In this document: positions 26,817-34,774 of the stretch, piece after piece
Numbering within the stretch: position 1 is the first letter of the stretch
Layout of the letters: every line of letters starts with the position of its first letter
Assembly (NCBI RefSeq): GCF_030285665.1
Contig: NZ_CP127295.1
Location: 1,240,001-1,304,000 of the forward strand
DNA: 64,000 nucleotides
From: Amycolatopsis mongoliensis
GTDB lineage: Bacteria > Actinomycetota > Actinomycetes > Mycobacteriales > Pseudonocardiaceae
Reading direction: 5' to 3'
The notes under the pieces: generated by a model
What the model saw: only the letters and a program-made list of their open reading frames with translations
Databases searched by the model: none
What the model was told of the DNA's origin: nothing
Translations under genes and position numbers: made by a program

Positions 26817-26939
26817 TCGTCTCTCCTGTTCGCGTAACACCGCGTGAGGCTGGTACGACACGCATCCGTAGTGAGGAGTACCCTCAACCATTGGTTCTCG
26901 CGCGTCAACGCGAGCCCCACCACTCTCCGCCCCGGCCCG
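26817..26939. other. Divergent promoter region between MaoC and the corA leader
   Basis: No gene is seen. A short hairpin CTCGCG-CGTCAA-CGCGAG occupies 26897-26914, just before the leader ribosome-binding site. Promoters for MaoC (left) and corA (right) must lie here. Confidence 0.5.
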
Positions 26940-27132
26940 AAGGAGGTGAGGAACCCCGATGAGTAGTGGCGATAGTCCGCTCCCTAGTAGTCCCAGCGTT
27001 CCCACCACACCCGCCGGCCGGCTCATCTCCTGGTAGGCCTTCACTCCCCGGGAACGCTGGTGCCGCCGGGCGGACGCGTTCCGCCCTGGTCAGTCGTCTC
27101 GCACGACCACGCACGACGCCCAGGAGATCCCC
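26940..27132 (+). promoter_or_regulatory. Structured 5' leader of corA with leader ORF and two hairpins
   Basis: The leader contains a strong ribosome-binding site (AAGGAGGT at 26940-26947), a 25-codon ORF, and an 11-base perfect long-range stem: CCAGCGTTCCC (26993-27003, inside the ORF) with GGGAACGCTGG (27050-27060). A second hairpin GGGCGGA-loop-TCCGCCC spans 27068-27086. Ribosomes on the ORF would open the first stem, as in leader-peptide attenuators. The M-box signature is absent. Confidence 0.6.
26959..27036 (+). CDS. Putative 25-residue Pro/Ser-rich leader peptide of corA
   Basis: ATG 26959 to TAG 27034 encodes a 25-residue peptide beginning MSSGDSPLPSSPSVPTTP, with five prolines in twelve positions. 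It has a near-perfect Shine-Dalgarno (AAGGAGGT, plus GAGG at 7 bases). Five of its serines use AGT, a rare codon in this DNA, and the ORF overlaps one arm of a perfect 11-base stem. Proline-rich leader peptides regulate Mg transporters in enterobacteria (MgtL); by analogy it may sense translation speed or Mg. No homolog can be checked here. Confidence 0.5.
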   Translation: MSSGDSPLPSSPSVPTTPAGRLISW

Positions 27133-28215
27133 ATGCCTGCCATTCCCTCGCTCGGCGGCCTTCGCGGCCGCGGCAACAAGGGCGCCGTCCCCGTCCGCCC
27201 GGTCCCGGTGCCGCTGTCCGCGTACGTCGTGGACTGCGCGGTGTACGTCGCGGGTGAGCGCCTGCCCGGCCGCTGGACGCACGTCGAAGCGATCAAAGAG
27301 GTCCGGAAGCGGCACGAGGGGTTCGTCTGGATCGGGCTGCACGAGCCCGACTCCGAGCAGATCCAGGGCATCGCGGAGACCTTCGGGCTGCACGAGCTGG
27401 CCGTCGAAGACGCCCTCGAGGCGCACCAGCGCCCGAAGCTGGAGCGCTACGACGACACGCTCTTCCTGGTGGTCAAGACCGTCCGGTACGTCGAGCACGA
27501 GTCTCCCACCACGGCGAACGAGATCGTCGAGACCGGCGAGCTCATGGTGTTCCTCGGCCGGGACTTCGTGATCACCGTCCGCCACGGGAACCACTCGGGC
27601 CTGGCGCGCCTGCGCCGCGAGCTCGACGAAGACGCCGAGCGCCTGCAGCTCGGCCCGGCCGCGGTCGTGCACGCGATCGCCGACCACGTCGTCGACCACT
27701 ACCTCGACGTCACGGGCCGCATCGAGAACGACATCGACGTCATGGAGGCGCAGGTCTTCGCGCCCCGCTCGCAGGTCAGCGCCGAGCAGATCTACCTGAT
27801 GAAGCGGGAGGTGCTGGAGCTGCGCCGGGCGGTGATGCCCCTGGCGACGCCGGTCCAGCGCCTGGCCGAGGGCTACACGCGGCTGGTGCCGGACGAGGTC
27901 CGCTCCTACTTCCGCGACGTCGCCGACCACCTCACGACCGTGTCCGAGCGGGTGGCGGCGTTCGACGAACTGCTGTCCACCCTGGTCGACGCGACGGTCG
28001 CGAAGATCTCCCTGCAGCAGAACACCGACATGCGCAAGATCACGTCGTGGGCGGCGATCATCACCGTGCCGACGATGATCGCGGGCATCTACGGGATGAA
28101 CTTCGACTACCTGCCCGAGCTGCACTGGAAGTTCGGGTACCCGCTGGTGATCACGGTGATCCTGGCGATCTGCCTGTTGCTGTACCGAATATTCCGGAAG
28201 AACGGCTGGCTCTAG
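27133..28215 (+). CDS. corA: CorA family magnesium/cobalt transporter
   Basis: 360 residues. A large cytoplasmic N-terminal domain (VWIGLHEPDSEQIQ, VEDALEAHQRPKLERYDD) leads to a long helix and two C-terminal spans; the pore signature GMNF occurs at residues 321-324 (YGMNFDYLPEL), and the protein ends with a basic tail. CorA pentamers import Mg2+ driven by membrane potential. AGGAG precedes ATG 27133. In M. tuberculosis corA neighbours sugC; here about 7 kb of other genes separate them. Confidence 0.95.
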   Translation: MPAIPSLGGLRGRGNKGAVPVRPVPVPLSAYVVDCAVYVAGERLPGRWTHVEAIKEVRKRHEGFVWIGLHEPDSEQIQGIAETFGLHELAVEDALEAHQRPKLERYDDTLFLVVKTVRYVEHESPTTANEIVETGELMVFLGRDFVITVRHGNHSGLARLRRELDEDAERLQLGPAAVVHAIADHVVDHYLDVTGRIENDIDVMEAQVFAPRSQVSAEQIYLMKREVLELRRAVMPLATPVQRLAEGYTRLVPDEVRSYFRDVADHLTTVSERVAAFDELLSTLVDATVAKISLQQNTDMRKITSWAAIITVPTMIAGIYGMNFDYLPELHWKFGYPLVITVILAICLLLYRIFRKNGWL

Positions 28216-28254
28216 GTCCCCTGTTTCTTTCCCGCCGGAATCGGAGAATTCGTG

Positions 28255-28371
28255 ATGCCCCGCATGCTGTCCAACCTCAAGTTCTGGGCGCTGGCGCTCA
28301 GCCTCGTCTGGATCTTCGTCATCACTTTCGTCATCGTCGCCGACCCGGGGTTCGCGCACGGCATGAAGTGA
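28255..28371 (+). CDS. 38-residue single-span membrane protein downstream of corA
   Basis: ATG 28255 is preceded by GGAG at eight bases and encodes MPRMLSNLKFWALALSLVW... with one ~20-residue hydrophobic span (WALALSLVWIFVITFVIVA) and a short DPGFAHGMK tail. It starts 39 bases after corA and is read in the same direction, so it may be co-transcribed. Such microproteins sometimes bind and tune transporters; that is inference. Too short for family assignment. Confidence 0.5.
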   Translation: MPRMLSNLKFWALALSLVWIFVITFVIVADPGFAHGMK

Positions 28372-28396
28372 CGCCCCGGCGTCGTACCCTGGGTCC

Positions 28397-29047
28397 ATGC
28401 CGAAAGCGCTGGTCGTCTCCGACGAGGTCGACGAGCGGCTGTGGACCGAAGCGGTCCGCGGCTGCTCCGTCGACCTCGTCATCGGCGCCGGCGACCTCCC
28501 CTACGACTACCTCGCGTTCCTGAGCAGCGCGCTCGACGTGCCGTGCGTGTTCGTGCCCGGGAACCACGACCCGGACCTGAGCGGGTACACCCGCTACGGC
28601 GGGCTGTCCATGAAGGACGGTTTCCCCACGGTCTGGCCGGGCCCGGCGGGCGGCGTCAACGCCGACGGCCGGGTCGTCGACGTCGCCGGGCTCCGGTTCG
28701 CCGGCCTCGGCGGGTCGATCCGCTACAACGACGGGCCGAACCAGTGGACGCAGCGCCAGCAGGCGCGCCGGGCCCGTGGCCTGGTGCGGCGCGCCCGGTG
28801 GCGGCGCCGTCGTGACGGCCGCGGCGTCGACATCCTGCTGACGCACTCGCCGCCGCTGGACCTCGGCGACCGGGCCGACCCGCCGCACCGCGGGTTCGCC
28901 TGCCTGCACCGGACGATCGACGTGCTGCGGCCGAAGTGGTTGCTGCACGGGCACATCCACCCCCACGGCGAGCCGGTACCGGACCGGGTCGTCGGCGAAA
29001 CCCGGATCCGCAACGTGGTGGGCCACCGGATCATGGAGTTCTCATGA
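28397..29047 (+). CDS. Calcineurin-like metallophosphoesterase
   Basis: 216 residues. The metal-binding motifs are present: VSDEVDE (variant of DxH), GAGDLPYDY, PGNHDPD, LTHSPP and LHGHIHPHG. It therefore has the dinuclear metal site of the family, although the first motif lacks the usual histidine (SDEVDE rather than SDxH). A basic insert (RRARGLVRRARWRRRRD) is unusual. It overlaps the next gene by ATGA, suggesting a functional pair with the ParB-like protein. Substrate unknown; nucleic acid or phosphodiester are options. Confidence 0.87.
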   Translation: MPKALVVSDEVDERLWTEAVRGCSVDLVIGAGDLPYDYLAFLSSALDVPCVFVPGNHDPDLSGYTRYGGLSMKDGFPTVWPGPAGGVNADGRVVDVAGLRFAGLGGSIRYNDGPNQWTQRQQARRARGLVRRARWRRRRDGRGVDILLTHSPPLDLGDRADPPHRGFACLHRTIDVLRPKWLLHGHIHPHGEPVPDRVVGETRIRNVVGHRIMEFS

Positions 29048-29883
29048 AAGAGACGGGGTTCCCCCGCGCGGACGCGGAGAACGACTTCCTCCGCGCGCGC
29101 CGGGGCCAGGTGCTCTCGCGGCTTTCGACGTGGCTGCGCCGCGAGCCCGACGACGTCAACATCATGCTGCCGTTCCACGAGGTGGTGGAGGCGCTCGGCT
29201 ACCTCGGCGAGAGCCGGATCGGCCTGCGGGTGATCAAGCTGGACTCGATCGTCGGCACGGTCGACCGCAGCCGCGACTTCGACCGCCGCTTCCGCCCGAC
29301 GTCGGCACGGGTCCGCGAACGCTGGGAGCGGCTGGCCTTGGCGGCGCGGCGCGGCGAAGAGATCCCGCCGATCGAGGTGTACCGGGTGGGTGAGCTGCAC
29401 TTCATCATCGACGGCCACCACCGCGTCTCGGTCGCGCTCGCGCAGGGACTGTCCACAATAGAGGCATTCGTGACGGTCGTCCGGACCAAACTGGACCCGA
29501 GCGGCATCCGCCACCGCGGCGACCTGATCGTCAAGGACTACCGGCGGTTGTTCCTGGAGCGGGTGCCGCTGACCGGGCACGCGCGGGCGTCGGTGATCGT
29601 CTCGGACCCGTGGGACTACGCGAAGCTGGGCGAACACGTGGAGGCGTGGGGCTTCCGGCTGATGCAGGACGAAGGCAAGTTCTGCGACCGGGCGAGCGTG
29701 GCGCAGCGGTGGTTCGACGAGGAGTTCGTGCCGGTGGTGGGGATGCTGCGGCAGGCCGGGATGATCGGCGACCGGACGGACGCCGAGGCCTACATGTGGG
29801 TGGCGGCGGAGCGGTACCGGCTGATCCGCACCCACCGCTGGGACGACGAGGTCATCGAGACGCTCCGCTCCCGCCGCCACTAG
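29044..29883 (+). CDS. ParB-like nuclease-domain protein
   Basis: 279 residues. The central region has the ParB N-terminal motif (IPPIEVYRVGELHFIIDGHHRVSVALAQG), where the GHHR box binds CTP or NTP in ParB proteins. No HTH typical of chromosomal ParB is evident, and no parA is next to it, so it is a stand-alone ParB/Srx-fold protein. It is translationally coupled (ATGA) to the phosphoesterase. A nucleotide-dependent DNA or RNA role is plausible; nothing more can be said. Confidence 0.82.
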   Translation: MKETGFPRADAENDFLRARRGQVLSRLSTWLRREPDDVNIMLPFHEVVEALGYLGESRIGLRVIKLDSIVGTVDRSRDFDRRFRPTSARVRERWERLALAARRGEEIPPIEVYRVGELHFIIDGHHRVSVALAQGLSTIEAFVTVVRTKLDPSGIRHRGDLIVKDYRRLFLERVPLTGHARASVIVSDPWDYAKLGEHVEAWGFRLMQDEGKFCDRASVAQRWFDEEFVPVVGMLRQAGMIGDRTDAEAYMWVAAERYRLIRTHRWDDEVIETLRSRRH

Positions 29884-29967
29884 CGCCCCAATGTGGCGTT
29901 CGGTGCGTCAGACGCACCGAACGCCACATTGGGTGCGTCAGACGCAACCAACGCCACATTGGGGCGC
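29883..29967. terminator. Nested hairpins with alternative pairings
   Basis: A 23-base perfect hairpin (29887-29909 with 29911-29933) and an overlapping 18-base outer pairing (29883-29900 with 29950-29967) share the same left arm (CCCAATGTGGCGTT). The right arm is duplicated, with GCGTCAGACGC in each loop. It begins at the ParB-like stop and faces a convergent transporter gene, so it can serve as terminator for both. Confidence 0.75.
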
Positions 29968-29990
29968 TCGGGTCGAGCGCGGGCCGCGGG

Positions 29991-31490
29991 CTACATGTGG
30001 ACGGCGCCGGGGGCGGCTTCACCCTTCGGGACGCCCGGGCGCAGCAGCAGGCCGCTGAGCACCGCACCCACCGCGAAGATCACCGCCGCCCAGGTGAACG
30101 CCGTCGTGTAGCTCTCGATCGCCGCCTCGGCCGCCAGCTGCGGCGTCGGGACCTTGCCCGCGAGGTAGGCCGTCGCCGCGTTGCCGGCCAGTGTCGACAG
30201 CAGCGCCGTGCCGATCGAGCCGCCGACCTGCTGCATCGTGTTGACCGCGGCCGACGCGACCCCCGCGTCGTGCGCCTCGACGCCGAACGTCGCGACGCTC
30301 ATCGCCGGCGCCATCGCCAGGCCGATGCCGAAGCCCATCACCAGCAGCGGGCCGAGCACGCCGGACGCGTACGTGCTGTCGAGGCCGATGCCGCTCAGCC
30401 AGAACAGCCCGACGGCCGCGATCGCCATGCCCGTCGGCACCAGCGGACGCGGGCCGAACCGGGGCAGCAGCACGCTCGTCGCCGTCGTGGCGGCCAGCAT
30501 CAGCGTCGCGACCATCGGCAGGAAGCCGACACCGCTCTCGATCGGCGTGAACTTCAGGTTCTGCTGCACGTAGAACGTCAGGAACAGGAAGATCGCGAAC
30601 ATGCCGATGGCGAGCAGGAACATCGCCAGGTACGAGCCGCCGCGGTTGCGGTCCAGCAGCACGCGCAGCGGGAGCAGCGGGTGCGAAACGCGCTGCTGCA
30701 GCCACACGAACACGCCCAGCAGCACGACGCCGGCCGCGAGGAAGCCCCACACCGAGACCGCCGACCACGAGTCCGACTCGGCGTTCGCGAAGCCGTAGAC
30801 CAGCGCGAACAGGCCGGCCGACGCGGTGACGGTGCCCGGCAGGTCGAGCCGCGGGCGCGGGCCGCCGTCCCGCTGGTTGCGCAGCAGGATCGAGCTGCCC
30901 ACGAACGCGACCACGGCGAAGATGATGTTCACGAACATGCACCAGCGCCAGTCGAGGTACTCGGTGAGCACGCCGCCGAGCAGCAGCCCGACCGCTGCGC
31001 CGCCACCGCCGATGGCGCCGAACACGCCGAACGCGCGACCGCGTTCCTTCGGGTCGGTGAACGTCGTGGTGAGCAGCGAAAGCGCGGCCGGCGCGAGCAG
31101 CGCGCCGAACACGCCCTGGGCCGCACGGGCGATCAGCAGCATTTCGATGTTGCTCGCCGCGCCGCCGAGCGCGGAGACCGCGGCGAAGCCGGCCAGGCCG
31201 ACGAGCAGGGCGTTCTTGCGGCCGAAGAGGTCCGCGAGCCGCCCGCCGAGCAGCAGCAGGCTGCCGAACGCGAGCGCGTAAGCCGTGACGACCCACTGGC
31301 GGGCGTCGTTGGAAAAGCCCAGGTCGACCTGGGCGGACGGCAGCGCGATGTTCACGACGGTCGCGTCCAGCACGACCATCAGCTGCGCCAGGCCGATCAT
31401 CACCAGGATCAGCCACCGTCTGGCGTGGTGGGGGTTCTCGGCGGCGCGCGCGTCCCCCGGCGGCGCGACGGCGAGAGTGGATTCGGACAT
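29991..31490 (-). CDS. DHA2-type MFS multidrug efflux transporter
   Basis: 499 residues, 14 predicted spans. Family motifs VVLDATVVNIALPSAQVDLGFS (motif D1), GGRLADLFGRKNALLVG (motif A) and GAIGGGGAAVGLLLGG (motif C) mark a proton-driven drug exporter of the EmrB/QacA type. It is divergent from a TetR gene 119 bases away with a dyad between, the classic drug-efflux arrangement. Substrate unknown. Confidence 0.92.
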   Translation of the reverse strand: MSESTLAVAPPGDARAAENPHHARRWLILVMIGLAQLMVVLDATVVNIALPSAQVDLGFSNDARQWVVTAYALAFGSLLLLGGRLADLFGRKNALLVGLAGFAAVSALGGAASNIEMLLIARAAQGVFGALLAPAALSLLTTTFTDPKERGRAFGVFGAIGGGGAAVGLLLGGVLTEYLDWRWCMFVNIIFAVVAFVGSSILLRNQRDGGPRPRLDLPGTVTASAGLFALVYGFANAESDSWSAVSVWGFLAAGVVLLGVFVWLQQRVSHPLLPLRVLLDRNRGGSYLAMFLLAIGMFAIFLFLTFYVQQNLKFTPIESGVGFLPMVATLMLAATTATSVLLPRFGPRPLVPTGMAIAAVGLFWLSGIGLDSTYASGVLGPLLVMGFGIGLAMAPAMSVATFGVEAHDAGVASAAVNTMQQVGGSIGTALLSTLAGNAATAYLAGKVPTPQLAAEAAIESYTTAFTWAAVIFAVGAVLSGLLLRPGVPKGEAAPGAVHM

Positions 31491-31582
31491 GGGTGTCCCC
31501 TCACTGGGAGTGATCAGGAAGCTATGTGGAGTAGGTATCTCCCCTTACGCGACCCAAAGTACACAAGAACCGGAGAAGGCGC

Positions 31583-31601
31583 CTCTACTTGGTTGGTAGA
31601 G
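31583..31601. promoter_or_regulatory. Candidate TetR operator for the efflux pair
   Basis: CTCTACTTGGTTGGTAGAG has 6-base arms CTCTAC/GTAGAG and sits 8 bases before the TetR start, in the region separating it from the divergent efflux gene. Confidence 0.5.
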
Positions 31602-31609
31602 TGGGGTGC

Positions 31610-32275
31610 ATGACACGGGACACTGGTCCCGCCGCACCGGCGCGGCCGCTGCGGCGCGACGCCGAACTCAACCGCCGCCGCATCCTCCAGTCGGCCCGGG
31701 AAGTCTTCGGCCGGAGAGGCCTCGAAGCCACGCTCGACGACATCGCCCACCACGCAGGCCTCGGCGTCGGCACGGTGTACCGCCGCTTCCCCAGCAAGGA
31801 ACACCTGGTCGAGGCGATGTTCACCGAGCGGATGGACGAGATCGGCGACCTCGCCGAAGAAGCCCTGAAGGCCGACGACGCCTGGCAGGCCTTCGTCGAC
31901 TTCACGTGGAAGTCGATCGAGCTGCACTCCGGGGACCGCGGGCTGCGCGAGATCATGCTGTCCAACAAGTTCGGCCACGAGCACGTCGCCGAAGCGAAGG
32001 CCCGCATGGTGCCGTTGATCACACAGCTCGTCGAGCGGGCCCAGGCGGCGGGCGGCCTGCGCGCCGACTTCTCCCCGACGGACACCCCGCTGCTGCACAT
32101 GATGATCGGCTCGGTGATCGAGTTCACGTGCGAGGTGGAGCCGGACCTCTGGCGCCGCTGCCTCGCGATGCTGCTCGACGGGCTCCGCGCCGAGCCCGGC
32201 AAGCCGTCGAAGCTGCCCCGCCCGCCGCTCGGCGTGGACGAGGTCGACGAAGCGATGTCCTGCTGGCGCCCCTGA
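31610..32275 (+). CDS. TetR family regulator of the efflux transporter
   Basis: 221 residues. N-terminal HTH: RRDAELNRRRILQSAREVFGRRGLEATLDDIAHHAGLGVGTVYRRFPSKEHL. The ligand domain is variable and typical of drug-sensing TetR proteins. ATG 31610 is used, with GGGG four bases before; an in-frame TTG at 31589 lies in the putative operator. Divergent to the DHA2 pump, so it likely represses that gene and itself. Confidence 0.9.
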   Translation: MTRDTGPAAPARPLRRDAELNRRRILQSAREVFGRRGLEATLDDIAHHAGLGVGTVYRRFPSKEHLVEAMFTERMDEIGDLAEEALKADDAWQAFVDFTWKSIELHSGDRGLREIMLSNKFGHEHVAEAKARMVPLITQLVERAQAAGGLRADFSPTDTPLLHMMIGSVIEFTCEVEPDLWRRCLAMLLDGLRAEPGKPSKLPRPPLGVDEVDEAMSCWRP

Positions 32276-32361
32276 TGGGGTGATCGGCGCGGGATCCCGG
32301 CGCCACCCTCCCGCCCGGACACTGCTGCCCGCGCGATCATGGCGACGGGGAGGTGCGCGGG

Positions 32362-33198
32362 TTGGCGTATTACAGCGTTCCGGCGATTCGGCGGCTGCAG
32401 CTGGGCCGGGAGCTGAAGGCCTGGCGGGCGAAGGCGGGCCTGACGCTGGAACAGGCCGGCGGTGACCTGGATATTTCGAAGAGCACGCTGTCGAGGCTGG
32501 AGAAGGGGCAGGGGGCGATCCACCCGCTGCACGCCCGCGCGATGGCGGAGCTGTACCGGGTGCCCGAGGACGAGCTGGCGGAACTGGTCGAGATCGCGCG
32601 GGAAGCGCGGCGGCCCAACCAGAATCGCATCGAGGGTGTGTCGGTCAACAGCCATCCGGCGCTGGAGGCCGAGGCGGTCTCGGTGCGGAACTTCGAGCTG
32701 GCGTACGTGCCGGGACTTCTCCAGACCGAGGAGTATGCGAACGCACTGTTCGCCGACCTGGGCACCCGCCAGCGCAACCACCAGCTCCATGTGCGGATGC
32801 GCCGCTGCGAACGGCTGCGCAGCGAGAACCAGGTTACGGTGCACGCGATCGTCGACGAGGGCGCACTGACACGACGGGTCGCGAAGCCCCACGTGCTAAT
32901 CGCCCAGTTGCTTCACCTCGCGGAGGTTTCGGAGCTGCCGAACGTGACCTTCCAGATCGCGCCGGCACGCGCAGGTGCCTACGAAGGTCTGCGTGGCCCG
33001 TTCACCGTGCTGCGGTTTCCGCCGGACACCATCGGCGACCTCGGCTACGTGGATCACGCGGGTGGCAACCTGCAGTTGGTGAAGCCTTCGGCGGTCGCCG
33101 CTCTCGCGAAGAAGTTCGCCAGCCTCAGTAAGATGGCGCTCGGCGAGAACGAGTCACGCGATCTCGTTCTGCAGCTCGCCGATCTGCTGAGCGCATGA
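32362..33198 (+). CDS. XRE family HTH regulator with DUF5753 domain
   Basis: 278 residues. HTH_31 at about residues 15-70 (LGRELKAWRAKAGLTLEQAGG...ISKSTLSRLEKGQ) and a C-terminal DUF5753 ligand-like domain (YVPGLLQTEEYANALF...ALTRRV...FTVLRFPP). TTG 32362 is favoured because GGGGAGG lies eight bases upstream, whereas the upstream GTG 32353 overlaps that site. It is followed by a DUF397 gene: such pairs are abundant in actinomycetes and include BldB/WhiJ-type developmental switches, in which the DUF397 protein modulates the DNA-binding partner. Confidence 0.9.
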   Translation: MAYYSVPAIRRLQLGRELKAWRAKAGLTLEQAGGDLDISKSTLSRLEKGQGAIHPLHARAMAELYRVPEDELAELVEIAREARRPNQNRIEGVSVNSHPALEAEAVSVRNFELAYVPGLLQTEEYANALFADLGTRQRNHQLHVRMRRCERLRSENQVTVHAIVDEGALTRRVAKPHVLIAQLLHLAEVSELPNVTFQIAPARAGAYEGLRGPFTVLRFPPDTIGDLGYVDHAGGNLQLVKPSAVAALAKKFASLSKMALGENESRDLVLQLADLLSA

Positions 33199-33207
33199 GG
33201 TGGACCC

Positions 33208-33390
33208 GTGATCGTGAACCAGTGGCGGAAGAGCAGCTACAGCGGCGGCGAAAACACCGCCTGCGTCGAAGTCGCCTTCGCCGCCCCCGCCGTGGCGGTG
33301 CGGGACTCGAAGGATCCCTCCGGCCCGCGCTTCGCCGTCGACGCCGCTGCCTGGCTGAGCTTCCTCGCCTCCGTCACTCGGACGGGATGA
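33208..33390 (+). CDS. DUF397 small protein, partner of the XRE regulator
   Basis: 60 residues from GTG 33208, 9 bases after the regulator stop. The DUF397 pattern WRKSSYSGGENTACVEVA...AVRDSKDPSGP...AWLSFL is complete. Known members act with the neighbouring XRE/DUF5753 protein (WhiJ system). The 3' end overlaps the convergent PspC gene by 17 bases. Confidence 0.9.
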   Translation: MIVNQWRKSSYSGGENTACVEVAFAAPAVAVRDSKDPSGPRFAVDAAAWLSFLASVTRTG

Positions 33391-33568
33391 TCGCCCACAT
33401 GATCAGGTAGGCGACGAACTGCGGCCCGGGCAGCAGGCACGACAACACCGCCAGCACCCGCACCGTGCTGGTCTTCATGCCCCACCGCTGGGCGAGACCC
33501 GCGCACACGCCGCCGATCATGCGGCCGTTGCGGGGACGGGACAGCCGTCGGGTGACCGGTGCGCTCAT
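33374..33568 (-). CDS. PspC-domain membrane protein
   Basis: 64 residues. RRLSRPRNGRMIGGVCAGLAQRWGMKTSTVRVLAV matches the PspC domain, with one span (VLSCLLPGPQFVAYLIMWAIIP). The start ATG 33568 follows GAGGAAAGGGAAAG. PspC proteins take part in envelope-stress signalling in some bacteria, but actinobacterial stand-alone copies are uncharacterised. No PspA gene adjoins it. Confidence 0.85.
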   Translation of the reverse strand: MSAPVTRRLSRPRNGRMIGGVCAGLAQRWGMKTSTVRVLAVLSCLLPGPQFVAYLIMWAIIPSE

Positions 33569-33830
33569 CGTCTTTCCCTTTCCTCGTGCTTCGGAGAACT
33601 TCCGATATCTCCACTTCACCACCGGAGTACCCGCTTCCGCATCGCTCGCGGGAAGGATTGCTCCCTTAGGGGACGGTAAAAGCGAAAATCGTTCGGAAGG
33701 CCCGGGGAAACCCGGGAAACCGGCGCGAAAACCGGTGACCTGCGCGTTCTCCGGCCGGGGCGCGGAAAATACTGAGAGATGTCCCCGTCAGGGCTGGTTT
33801 TTCTCCTCGATGTGGTGATACTTGCACACC

Positions 33831-34736
33831 GTGTACCCGCGCCTGAAGTCCTTGGTCGTCGCGATGCTCTGCGCCCTGCTCGCCACCGGGTGCGCGAAGA
33901 CGCAAGCCGCTCCCGAAACGACGTCCGGGCCCACGCCGCTGACCGCGTCCGCCGCGCTCGGGGACTTCGCGACCGTCGACTACTGCAGCCTGCTCGACGT
34001 GCCTGCCGTCGCGCCCGGGGCGGTCGCCACCCCGACGTTCGAGACCTGCCGGGCCGACCTCGGCGGGCGCACCATCCTCGTGGGGCCGCTGGCCTTCGAC
34101 TCCGACCCGAACATCAAGCCCTACGCCTACCTCGGGCCGGTGCCCGACGGCGTCGCGGTCCAGCAGTCGATGTTCAACGACCGCACCGCGTGCACCCGCG
34201 CGATCACCTTCGCCGACGGCAACCGGCTCGAACTCTCGGTCACCGACTCCGGCGACGACCAGGCCGGCCGCTGCGGCGTCGCGGACGCGGTCGTCGGCTC
34301 GGTGCTGGACGCGGTCACGGCGAACAAGGTGCGGCGGCTGAAGTTCCCGGAGCGCTCGTGGGGCCTCGTGGCGCCGTGCGTGCTGCTCGACAACAACGAC
34401 CTCGACGCCGTCGCGGGCGCCGGCACCCGGCCGGCGATCGGGCTGTCCGGGCACAGCTGCATCCGCGGCAAGGTGAGCTTCAAGCTGACGGTGGAGACGG
34501 ACGAGGCGAAGGCGCCGGCCGGCCCGCCCGAGACGGTGGGCGGCCGCGAAGCCCGGGTGCGCGTCGCGGGCGCGTTCTGCCTGGTCGACACGACGCAGCC
34601 GGCAGCGGGCCTGCCGGGCCACCGCGAGCTGGCGGAGCTCAGCGTGGTGGAGACGGCGGGCACGGCCGGCGACGGCACGTGCGCCATGGCCCGGACGGCG
34701 GCGAACGCGATCCTCCCCCGGCTCCCGACGGCGTAG
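33831..34736 (+). CDS. Secreted lipoprotein, DUF3558-like
   Basis: About 301 residues. The N-terminus is a lipoprotein signal (LKSLVVAMLCALLATGC; lipobox LATGC). After a Thr/Pro linker, YCSLLDVPAVAPG and FETCRADL begin a Cys-containing duplicated domain: a similar block recurs (PCVLLDNNDLDAVAG...HSCIRG), each like DUF3558. Start is GTG 33831 or TTG 33822; neither has a clear ribosome site, so a leaderless message is possible. Probably anchored to the outer face of the membrane. Role unknown. Confidence 0.75.
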   Translation: MYPRLKSLVVAMLCALLATGCAKTQAAPETTSGPTPLTASAALGDFATVDYCSLLDVPAVAPGAVATPTFETCRADLGGRTILVGPLAFDSDPNIKPYAYLGPVPDGVAVQQSMFNDRTACTRAITFADGNRLELSVTDSGDDQAGRCGVADAVVGSVLDAVTANKVRRLKFPERSWGLVAPCVLLDNNDLDAVAGAGTRPAIGLSGHSCIRGKVSFKLTVETDEAKAPAGPPETVGGREARVRVAGAFCLVDTTQPAAGLPGHRELAELSVVETAGTAGDGTCAMARTAANAILPRLPTA

Positions 34737-34774
34737 GCCCGCGGCGCGACCGGACTCACCGCACGGAGGAGCGT

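Noticed and set aside
26940..27132. M-box magnesium riboswitch before corA
   Set aside because: The conserved M-box signature (ACGCCAAUGGGU region) is missing; the leader ORF and stem explain the region better.
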